Below, piece after piece: positions 7,351-13,497 of a DNA stretch of 16,129 bases. The notes beneath the pieces were generated by a model. It searched no databases and was not told the origin of the DNA. It saw only the letters and a list, made by a program, of their open reading frames with translations. Position 1 is the first letter of the stretch, and every line of letters starts with the position of its first letter. Origin of the DNA: JBNKZU01 sp050301795 (GTDB lineage: Bacteria; Pseudomonadota; Gammaproteobacteria; Thiohalomonadales; Thiohalomonadaceae); the NCBI GenBank assembly GCA_050301795.1, contig JBNKZU010000041.1, positions 1 through 16,129 of the forward strand, written 5' to 3'. Made by a program: the position numbers and the translations under genes.

Positions 7351-7354
7351 TGCA
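7338..7354. promoter_or_regulatory. NtrC-type enhancer site 1 upstream of glnA
   Basis: GCAC-N7-ATGC, one mismatch from the NtrC pattern GCAC-N7-GTGC. It begins with TGCACCAAA and overlaps the stop codon of the CDF gene. Its centre is near -127 from the predicted glnA start of transcription and 30 bp (about three helical turns) from the second site, much like the paired glnAp2 enhancer of E. coli. Confidence 0.65.
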
Positions 7355-7367
7355 GCCCTTGATAAGT

Positions 7368-7384
7368 TGCACCAATAGTGTGCG
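7368..7384. promoter_or_regulatory. NtrC-type enhancer site 2 upstream of glnA
   Basis: Exact GCAC-N7-GTGC at 7369-7383 (TGCACCAATAGTGTGCG), matching the established NtrC recognition pattern. It is centred near -97 from the predicted sigma-54 start. Confidence 0.78.
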
Positions 7385-7446
7385 TCGTAACGGTACGATA
7401 GTGCTGTAAGGTGGTGATAAATAGGCGTTTTTAAGTTTTTCATCGA

Positions 7447-7461
7447 TGGCACGTTTTGTGC
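7447..7461 (+). promoter_or_regulatory. Sigma-54 (-24/-12) promoter of glnA
   Basis: TGGCACGTTTTGTGC has GG at 7448-7449 and GC at 7460-7461 separated by exactly 10 bases, the invariant spacing for RpoN promoters. The start of transcription should be about 7472-7473, leaving a leader of about 52 bases before glnA. Two NtrC-type sites lie upstream at enhancer distance. Confidence 0.85.
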
Positions 7462-7512
7462 GTTAACAGATAATTGTTTATTTCAGTTGGTTTATTTTAA
7501 AAAGAGTACTTT

Positions 7513-7524
7513 TGGAGGACTCCA
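7513..7524 (+). promoter_or_regulatory. glnA: glnA ribosome binding site inside a small palindrome
   Basis: GGAGG at 7514-7518 stands 6 bases before the glnA ATG. It is embedded in TGGAG-GA-CTCCA, a perfect inverted repeat directly abutting the start codon. With a four-base loop only four pairs form, so any masking of the ribosome site would be weak. Confidence 0.5.
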
Positions 7525-8934
7525 ATGTCAGCAGCAAATGTAATGAAAATGATTAAGGAAACCGGTGCTAAGTTTGTCGATTTCCGTTTTACCGATACAC
7601 ATGGTAAAGAGCAGCATGTAACGGTGCCTATTTCTCAAGTTGATGAAGATACCTTTGTCGAAGGCAAGATGTTTGACGGGTCTTCAATTGAAGGCTGGAA
7701 AGGTATCAACGAATCAGACATGATTCTGATGCCAGAAGCTGAAACGGCAGTTCTTGATCCATTTGCTGATGAGCCAATGATCAACATCACTTGCAGCATC
7801 GTTGAGCCATCAACTATGCAGGGCTATGAGCGTGATCCACGTTCTGTTGCCAAGCGCGCAGAAGAGTATCTGCAATCTACAGGTATTGGTGATGCAGCTC
7901 TGTTTGGCCCTGAGCCAGAATTTTTCGTATTCGACGATGTTCGTTGGGGCGCTAACATGAGCGGCTCATTCGTCAAGATCGATTCAGAAGAAGCTGAGTG
8001 GAACTCTGAAAAGGTTTATAACGACGGCAACATGGGTCACCGCCCTGGTGTTAAAGGTGGTTACTTCCCAGTTCCTCCTGTCGATTCACTGCACGATCTG
8101 CGTGCTGCAATGTGTCTGGCGATGGAAGAGATGGGTCTTGAAGTTGAAGTACATCATCACGAAGTTGCGACAGCTGGTCAGTGTGAAATCGGTGTTGGTG
8201 CAAACACTCTGGTCAACAAAGCGTTGGAAGTACAGATCCTTAAGTATTGTGTACACAATGTTGCACACGCTTATGGCAAAACAGCAACCTTTATGCCTAA
8301 GCCTTTAGTTGGCGATAATGGCTCAGGTATGCATGTTCACATGTCAATCTCTAAAGATGGTCAGAACATGTTTGCTGGTAATGAGTATGGCGGCCTGTCA
8401 GAGACAGCTCTGTACTACATCGGCGGTATCATTAAACACGCTCGTGCACTGAACGCCTTTGCCAATGCTTCTACTAACTCATACAAGCGTTTGGTTCCTG
8501 GCTTCGAAGCACCTGTTATGCTCGCATACTCAGCACGTAACCGTTCAGCTTCTATCCGTATCCCTTATGTAACCAATCCTAAAGCACGTCGTATCGAGGT
8601 TCGTTTTGGTGATCCAACAGCTAACCCATACCTCTGTTTTGCAGCTTACCTGATGGCAGGTCTGGACGGTATCCAGAACAAGATCCACCCAGGTGAAGCG
8701 ATGGATAAAGACCTGTACGATCTGCCAGCTGAAGAAGCAAAAGCAATTCCTACGGTTTGCCACAGCTTCGACCAGGCTCTGGATGCACTGGATGCAGATC
8801 GTGAGTTCCTGACTCAAGGTGGTGTATTCACAGATGATATGATCGATGCCTACATCAACCTGAAGATGGATGAAGTAACGCGTATCCGTATGACAACTCA
8901 CCCAGTTGAGTTTGATATGTACTACTCTTGCTAA
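7525..8934 (+). CDS. glnA: Glutamine synthetase, type I
   Basis: GlnA joins ammonia to glutamate with ATP to give glutamine; the enzyme is a cytoplasmic dodecamer. The 469-residue protein is the normal GSI length and has the blocks FDGSSIEGWKGI, FGPEPEFFVFDD, MHVHMSISKDG (near the glutamate site), and the ATP-site segment KRLVPGFEAPV with the following RSASIRIP. The adenylylation site characteristic of GSI-beta is present as Tyr398 in DLYDLPAEEAK, so activity should be controlled by GlnE-type adenylyltransferase. Transcription is expected from the sigma-54/NtrC promoter upstream, and a strong terminator ends the transcript at about 8986. Codon use looks more biased than its neighbours, as expected for a highly expressed gene. 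Confidence 0.98.
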   Translation: MSAANVMKMIKETGAKFVDFRFTDTHGKEQHVTVPISQVDEDTFVEGKMFDGSSIEGWKGINESDMILMPEAETAVLDPFADEPMINITCSIVEPSTMQGYERDPRSVAKRAEEYLQSTGIGDAALFGPEPEFFVFDDVRWGANMSGSFVKIDSEEAEWNSEKVYNDGNMGHRPGVKGGYFPVPPVDSLHDLRAAMCLAMEEMGLEVEVHHHEVATAGQCEIGVGANTLVNKALEVQILKYCVHNVAHAYGKTATFMPKPLVGDNGSGMHVHMSISKDGQNMFAGNEYGGLSETALYYIGGIIKHARALNAFANASTNSYKRLVPGFEAPVMLAYSARNRSASIRIPYVTNPKARRIEVRFGDPTANPYLCFAAYLMAGLDGIQNKIHPGEAMDKDLYDLPAEEAKAIPTVCHSFDQALDALDADREFLTQGGVFTDDMIDAYINLKMDEVTRIRMTTHPVEFDMYYSC

Positions 8935-8959
8935 TAAGCAGTTAGTTATCGATTCAAAG

Positions 8960-8986
8960 AACGCCTCCTTCGGGAGGCGTTTTTTG
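8960..8986 (+). terminator. Rho-independent terminator of glnA
   Basis: ACGCCTCC (8961-8968), a TTCG tetraloop, and GGAGGCGT (8973-8980) form an eight-pair GC-rich stem followed immediately by TTTTTG and more T. A further A-T pair extends the stem. It lies 26 bases after the glnA stop and separates glnA from ntrB-ntrC. Confidence 0.94.
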
Positions 8987-9033
8987 TTTTAGCCCTACAA
9001 AAAAAGTGTGAGATCGTGCTGTTCATGATGTTA

Positions 9034-9050
9034 TGCACTATTATTGTGCA
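9034..9050. promoter_or_regulatory. NtrC-type operator upstream of ntrB
   Basis: TGCAC-N7-GTGCA (9034-9038 and 9046-9050) is an exact symmetric match to the NtrC recognition pattern. It lies about 122 bases before the ntrB ATG. In E. coli an NtrC site at the glnL promoter mediates autoregulation; the same role is inferred here. No convincing -24/-12 promoter follows, so it may repress rather than activate. Confidence 0.75.
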
Positions 9051-9171
9051 ATACGGTTGATGAGGTTTTTTTCACGTATCAATAAATAGCCTGTAAATGG
9101 CGCTCTGATGCGGTTTTGATTAGTTCTCATCAATGTGGATAGTTGGTTCGATTTTTGCTGTGAGTTAAGGA

Positions 9172-10251
9172 ATGAACCGAAATAGTGATCACACCCATAG
9201 CGTTGAGGTGACGGTACTCGATAATTTGAGTACGGCCGTAATGCTATTAACCCCCGGACTTAAAGTGGGTTATCTCAATCCGGCAGCAGAGATGCTGTTG
9301 GCTGTTAGTGCTCAGCGCCACATTGGTCTCTCTCTTGTGGAGTTGTTTCCGAATAATCAACTGATAAATACGGTTCAAACCGTGATCACCGATGTTAATC
9401 CGGTAGTTAAGCGAGGTTTAGAGCTGAATCTAGGCTATGGCGACCGGGTCACGGTTAATCTGAGCGCGCTACCGATTCGGGAGAATGATGGGATCCATGT
9501 ACTGGTGGAGATGAGCCAGATTGACCGTCAATTAAGAATCAACCGGGAAGAGGGATTATTGGCACAAAGCCATGCCACACGGGCTTTGGTACGAGGTCTC
9601 GCCCATGAGATTAAAAATCCATTGGGTGGATTAAGAGGTGCGGCACAGTTACTCGAGCGTGAACTGCATAATGAAGAGCTCAAAGAGTATACGCAGGTCA
9701 TTATTAGCGAGGCAGATCGACTTCAGGTGTTAATGGACGAGATGCTTGGCCCGAATACACTGCCGAAAAAACGCTTAATAAACATCCATGAAGCGACAGA
9801 GCGGGTGCGACAGGTTGTTGCTGCTGACTTTCCTGAAAAGGTAGTTTTTGAAGTCGATTATGACCCAAGCATACCCGATGTATTTGTCGATTTTGATCAG
9901 CTAATACAGGCGCTGATGAATTTAGTTCGAAATGCAGCGCAAGCCGTTGAGGAAGATGGCGGCACGATTAAGCTCAAAACACGAACAGTGCGACAGTTTA
10001 CGATAGGTCAAACCCTGCACAAACTGGTTGCAAGAATTGATGTTATTGATAATGGCTCCGGGATCGACAGCTCCATGCAAGAGACCATTTTCCTGCCGAT
10101 GATCACTGGGCGTCCAGATGGCACTGGTTTGGGTTTACCGATTGCACAATCACTTGTCAACTCCAACGGCGGTTTGATTGAGTGGGAGAGCCATAGCGGA
10201 TTTACTCAATTCACAATACTACTGCCCATTGGGGATGAAGAAGATTACTAA
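9172..10251 (+). CDS. ntrB: Nitrogen regulation sensor histidine kinase NtrB (GlnL)
   Basis: NtrB phosphorylates NtrC when nitrogen is limiting and dephosphorylates it when PII is bound. The 359-residue soluble protein has an N-terminal PAS domain (about 12-118, containing GYLNPAAEMLL), the DHp phosphorylation motif LAHEIKNPLGGLRGAAQLL with His145, and the ATPase domain with N-box NLVRNAAQA (250-258), DNGSGI (293-298) and GTGLGL (317-322). No membrane segments are seen, as expected. An in-frame stop directly precedes the ATG, which makes this start firm even though AAGGA abuts it with almost no spacing, suggesting modest translation. It follows the glnA terminator and precedes ntrC by 15 bases, giving the gammaproteobacterial glnA-ntrB-ntrC order. 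Confidence 0.96.
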   Translation: MNRNSDHTHSVEVTVLDNLSTAVMLLTPGLKVGYLNPAAEMLLAVSAQRHIGLSLVELFPNNQLINTVQTVITDVNPVVKRGLELNLGYGDRVTVNLSALPIRENDGIHVLVEMSQIDRQLRINREEGLLAQSHATRALVRGLAHEIKNPLGGLRGAAQLLERELHNEELKEYTQVIISEADRLQVLMDEMLGPNTLPKKRLINIHEATERVRQVVAADFPEKVVFEVDYDPSIPDVFVDFDQLIQALMNLVRNAAQAVEEDGGTIKLKTRTVRQFTIGQTLHKLVARIDVIDNGSGIDSSMQETIFLPMITGRPDGTGLGLPIAQSLVNSNGGLIEWESHSGFTQFTILLPIGDEEDY

Positions 10252-10266
10252 AATGAGGTTTAAGAG

Positions 10267-11676
10267 ATGAGTTCAGAATCAACAGTATGGGTTATTGATG
10301 ATGACCGCTCGATTCGCTGGGTCTTAGAGAAGGCTTTAAAGCATATGAATATGGAGGTTAGTAGCTTTGAAAATGCAGATGATGCGTTAAACCTATTAGG
10401 AAGCCGGATCCCTGATGTCGTGATCACCGACATTCGTATGCCAGGCATGAGTGGTCTTGAGTTGTTGGATCGGTTAAGCAAGCAGCATCCCGATATCCCG
10501 GTGATTATCATGACAGCACACTCCGATCTTGATAGTGCGGTTTCGGCCTATCAAGGTGGGGCATTTGAGTATCTACCCAAACCATTTGATGTTGATGAGG
10601 CCGTAGAGCTGACGCAACGTGCACTGGCGCATCGAAGCGCTCAGAAAGGCGAAATTGAGATCGATGACAATAAAAGCCACACCGAGATCATTGGTGAAGC
10701 ACCCTCGATGCAGGAGGTGTTTCGTGCAATCGGGCGTCTTTCAGGATCAAATATTACGGTTTTAATTAATGGCGAATCGGGAACAGGAAAAGAGCTTGTA
10801 GCACAAGCACTGCATCGACACAGCCCAAGAGCGGATCGCTCGTTTATCGCCATTAATACCGCAGCAATCCCTAAAGACTTGCTGGAGTCAGAGCTGTTTG
10901 GTCATGAACGTGGTGCGTTTACAGGTGCTCAAAGTGCTCGCGAAGGACGATTTGAGCAAGCTGATGGTGGCACCCTTTTTCTGGACGAGATTGGTGATAT
11001 GCCAGCCGAGTTGCAAACACGCCTGTTAAGGGTGTTGGCCGATGGTGAGTTTTATCGGGTTGGAGGTCGTACCCCGATTAAGGTTGATGTTCGAGTTATT
11101 GCTGCGACACATCAAAACCTTGAGCAACATGTTTCAAAAGGGCTGTTTCGAGAGGATCTGTTTCACCGCCTCAATGTGATACGAATTCATATTCCCTCAT
11201 TGCGGGATCGCCGGGAAGATATTCCGTTGTTAATCAGCCATTTCCTGAAGAAGGCCGCAGAAGAGTTAAAGGTAGAGACCAAGCGAATCGACAATGAATC
11301 GACAGAGTTTTTACAGCAGCTTGAGTGGCCAGGAAATGTTCGCCAACTGGAAAATATGTGTCGTTGGTTAACAGTGATGTCGCCTGGTCAAGAGATCCAT
11401 ACAGAAGATCTGCCACCAGAGTTAAAATCAAGAACCAAGGATGATGTCGATACATCAGATTGGAAAGCGGCTCTTAGGCGCTATGCCGAATTGAGTCTGT
11501 CAAAGGGTGAAGATCATATCCTGCAATCAATTGTGCCTGAGATGGAGCGATTATTAATCAATGTTGCGCTCAATCGATCAGCAGGTCATCGCCAGCAAGC
11601 CTCAAAGCTTCTTGGATGGGGTAGAAATACACTCACACGCAAGATAAAAGAGCTTGGAATGGATCACGATGAGTAG
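10267..11676 (+). CDS. ntrC: Nitrogen regulation response regulator NtrC (GlnG), sigma-54 activator
   Basis: NtrC binds enhancer sites and drives sigma-54 RNA polymerase to open promoters such as glnA. The 469-residue protein has a receiver domain (about 6-122) with Asp11-Asp12-Asp13 acidic pocket, phospho-acceptor Asp55 in VITDIRMPG and Lys105 in PKPFD; a central AAA+ domain with Walker A GESGTGKE (169-176), the sigma-54 contact loop GAFTGA (216-221) and Walker B GGTLFLDEIGD (234-244); and a Fis-type helix-turn-helix at the C-terminus (ASKLLGWGRNTLTRKIKEL). Every key residue is intact. The intergenic gap from ntrB is 15 bases, so the two are co-transcribed. Three matching NtrC sites occur in this window. 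Confidence 0.97.
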   Translation: MSSESTVWVIDDDRSIRWVLEKALKHMNMEVSSFENADDALNLLGSRIPDVVITDIRMPGMSGLELLDRLSKQHPDIPVIIMTAHSDLDSAVSAYQGGAFEYLPKPFDVDEAVELTQRALAHRSAQKGEIEIDDNKSHTEIIGEAPSMQEVFRAIGRLSGSNITVLINGESGTGKELVAQALHRHSPRADRSFIAINTAAIPKDLLESELFGHERGAFTGAQSAREGRFEQADGGTLFLDEIGDMPAELQTRLLRVLADGEFYRVGGRTPIKVDVRVIAATHQNLEQHVSKGLFREDLFHRLNVIRIHIPSLRDRREDIPLLISHFLKKAAEELKVETKRIDNESTEFLQQLEWPGNVRQLENMCRWLTVMSPGQEIHTEDLPPELKSRTKDDVDTSDWKAALRRYAELSLSKGEDHILQSIVPEMERLLINVALNRSAGHRQQASKLLGWGRNTLTRKIKELGMDHDE

Positions 11677-11710
11677 CCACGCCTGACAGCAATTGAGACT
11701 CGGAAAACAC

Positions 11711-12148
11711 TTAATCGATCTTTTCGAATAGAGTGAGGTACTCTTCGTATCCCTCCTCTGCAAGGCGCTCCTTCTCGATGAAACGAAGTGAAGCAGAGTT
11801 AATGCAGTAGCGCATTCCGGTTGTTTCAGGCGGACCATCAGGAAAGAGGTGCCCAAGATGAGAGTTTCCGGTTTTACTACGAACCTCGGTTCTTGGCATG
11901 ATTAATTTTTTGTCGATTTTCTCAATGATGTTCTCATTGACCAAGGCGCGATCAAAACTTGGCCACCCTGTTCCAGAATCGAATTTATGAATGGAACAGA
12001 AAAGTGGTTCGCCGCTAACGACATCGACATAGATACCGTCACGTTTTTCATTCCAGTACTCATTATCAAATGGCCGTTCGGTACCATCTTCTTGAGTTAC
12101 ATGGTATTGCAGAGGATTAAGCATCTGTTTGAGATTCTGATCCGGCAT
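11711..12148 (-). CDS. msrB: Peptide-methionine (R)-S-oxide reductase MsrB
   Basis: MsrB repairs methionine-R-sulfoxide in oxidised proteins, using thioredoxin as reductant. The 145-residue cytoplasmic protein has the catalytic cysteine Cys115 in GMRYCINSASLRF and the family blocks GTGWPSF and HLGHLFPDGP. The two zinc-binding CxxC pairs of many MsrB proteins are absent (YVDVVSGEPLF and VRSKTGN instead), so this is the zinc-free form. The usual resolving cysteine in the DSGCGWPSF loop is Thr60 here; Cys51 in PLFCSI is the only other cysteine and may substitute. A GGAGAG ribosome site precedes the ATG by about 6 bases. It converges on ntrC with 34 bases between the stops and diverges from the CHAD gene. 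Confidence 0.94.
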   Translation of the reverse strand: MPDQNLKQMLNPLQYHVTQEDGTERPFDNEYWNEKRDGIYVDVVSGEPLFCSIHKFDSGTGWPSFDRALVNENIIEKIDKKLIMPRTEVRSKTGNSHLGHLFPDGPPETTGMRYCINSASLRFIEKERLAEEGYEEYLTLFEKID

Positions 12149-12174
12149 CTCATCTCTCCGATGGTTAGATATCG

Positions 12175-12180
12175 TATAAT
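12175..12180 (+). promoter_or_regulatory. Possible -10 box for the CHAD-domain gene
   Basis: A perfect TATAAT lies in the msrB/CHAD divergent gap, about 90 bases before the CHAD start. No clear -35 hexamer is visible at 17 bp, so the call rests on the box alone. It would give a leader of about 80-85 bases. Confidence 0.35.
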
Positions 12181-12270
12181 GAATTGGGGATCATCAAATA
12201 AAGAAACAAGAGGCGATCATCGAAGAGCGATTAGAGATGGAGATACTGGCCGCATAGCGGAGCGATAAAG

Positions 12271-13059
12271 ATGAAGAAATCAATGGCAGCGATTGTGTTG
12301 AATCAAAGGGTTAATGACTACCTCAAATTGGCCACAAAGGTTCGAGAGCATAGTGACGAAAAGACAATCCACGATTTTAGAGTTGCGGCCAGAAACATTC
12401 TTGCAGTGAACAAGCTGTTTCTTGATGATCGTTGTCCAGAATGCCGTAAAGAGATCAAAACATGGTTGAAGGCGCTTAATCACCTTCGAGACCTTCAAGT
12501 AATGCAGATGCGGTTTGTCGGTAAGAACGCCGACCTGGATCAAACCCTTGAGCATGAGATCGAAAAGGCGATAAGCCAATGGGAGATCGTTAGAACAGGC
12601 GTTGCTCCAAAAGAGTTTATTCAACGCATGAAGCGACGCCAAAAGCATTCCATCGCAGTAATCAATCAAAACCCACATCAGTTAGAAGAGGTCTTAAAGG
12701 CACAGTGGTGGCGATTGATTGAAAAGATAACAAAGCAGTTTCAATCAGCAGATATCAACCACCCTGAAACCGTACACACCCTTCGGGTCACCTATAAATC
12801 ATTACGTTACCTCGTGAGCTTTTTAAATGAGACGGGACGCATTCGAACCGTCAATAAAGATGAATTGAAAAAGTGGCAGGATCTCTTAGGAGAGATCCAG
12901 GATGACCATGTTGCTGAGGAGTGGTTGAAACAGCATAGCCCAGATGCGGTAGAGACGATTCAGTCCGTTCATCAGCATGGCGATAATCTATTGTTAGAAT
13001 TTGATCAACATCAAGCCAGGATATGGAGGTTTGTGAGTGGTTTACTCGCAGCGTGGTAA
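12271..13059 (+). CDS. CHAD-domain protein
   Basis: A 262-residue, helix-rich, positively charged protein built on two CHAD half-repeats. The first carries HDFRVAAR (His34, Arg37, Arg41) and LRDLQV; the second carries VHTLRVTYKSLRY (His169, Arg172, Lys176, Arg180) and LGEIQDDHV. Conserved His/Arg/Lys residues of CHAD form a basic groove and several members localise to polyphosphate granules; some are fused to CYTH triphosphatase domains, but no CYTH domain is present here. A CPEC pair (Cys55, Cys58) is visible in the first half. The ATG has GGAG 8 bases upstream. No operon partner is obvious; a polyphosphate-binding role is inferred from the family only. Confidence 0.88.
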   Translation: MKKSMAAIVLNQRVNDYLKLATKVREHSDEKTIHDFRVAARNILAVNKLFLDDRCPECRKEIKTWLKALNHLRDLQVMQMRFVGKNADLDQTLEHEIEKAISQWEIVRTGVAPKEFIQRMKRRQKHSIAVINQNPHQLEEVLKAQWWRLIEKITKQFQSADINHPETVHTLRVTYKSLRYLVSFLNETGRIRTVNKDELKKWQDLLGEIQDDHVAEEWLKQHSPDAVETIQSVHQHGDNLLLEFDQHQARIWRFVSGLLAAW

Positions 13060-13248
13060 AGGTTTGTCGGTAATGTCATCAGGAAACAAAAACCAAGACA
13101 GGAGATTGTTAAAGCTCATATGAAAAATAAGCCATAGAATAAGGAGCAATCCTGATAAATATCATGGTTATAAACTACAGCAAATACTAGGCTATTAATG
13201 CTCATAAGAGTGAACGATTAACAGACCTTAATAACAGGAGGAGTTGAA

Positions 13249-13419
13249 ATGACTAATACGGGAACTATTACGGATGAAGATTGCGAAAACGAGGATCTGA
13301 ACAAGCCAAAGCTTCAGGGATACTGTATGTACAAAGGTGAAAAGTATTCACCTGGTGCGAAGGTCTATATTTCTGATGATGATTATCAAATATGCTGTGA
13401 AGATGGTACCTGGTCATAG
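13249..13419 (+). CDS. Small cysteine-containing protein of unknown function (56 residues)
   Basis: ATG at 13249 to TAG at 13417-13419 encodes 56 residues. A near-perfect ribosome site, GGAGGAG at 13237-13243, stands 5 bases before the ATG, which is the main reason to call it. The product is acidic at the N-terminus (DEDCENED) and then has a compact motif, GYCMYKGEKYSPGA, a DDD turn, and ICCEDGTWS at the C-terminus. Cysteines are at 12, 26, 49 and 50. The C-x-Y-x-G-x-x-Y-S-x-G-A ... C-x-x-G-x-W spacing resembles short DUF1496-like or VWC-like beta folds, but I cannot assign a family. No signal peptide is visible. It follows the CHAD gene by 189 bases and converges on priA. Confidence 0.72.
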   Translation: MTNTGTITDEDCENEDLNKPKLQGYCMYKGEKYSPGAKVYISDDDYQICCEDGTWS

Positions 13420-13439
13420 TAAAAAGGCCTCACACACAC

Positions 13440-13455
13440 CGTACAGGGATGTACG
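13440..13455. repeat. Perfect hairpin CGTACA-GGGA-TGTACG
   Basis: A six-pair stem with a GGGA loop (a GNRA-type tetraloop) sits between the small gene and the priA stop, where the two converge. There is no T-run directly after it on either strand, so it is not a classical terminator; a CTTTTTG stretch begins 15 bases downstream on the plus strand. Short stems around AGGGAT are common intergenic repeats in gammaproteobacteria, so it may be one copy of a genome-wide family. Confidence 0.55.
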
Positions 13456-13497
13456 AAAACAGTGGACATCTTTTTGTTGTAAAGCCCCTTAAGAACT

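Noticed and set aside
7390..7405. Third NtrC-like half site (GTGC at 7401-7404) upstream of glnA
   Set aside because: The matching GCAC half at seven-base spacing is absent (ACGG instead).
9098..9114. Possible sigma-54 promoter TGGCGC...ATGC upstream of ntrB
   Set aside because: Only 9 bases separate GG and GC instead of the strict 10, and the -24 half is TGGCGC; too weak to call.
11677..11710. Bidirectional terminator between the convergent ntrC and msrB genes
   Set aside because: No stem of useful length and no T-run in the 34-base gap.
12183..12257. Short open frame ending MEILAA before the CHAD gene, a possible leader peptide
   Set aside because: Only six codons from its ATG at 12237, weak ribosome site, and no amino-acid or attenuator pattern that would make it a regulatory leader.
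13120..13190. Tiny frames starting at ATG 13120 and ATG 13164 between the CHAD gene and the small cysteine gene
   Set aside because: Five and eight codons long with badly spaced ribosome sites.
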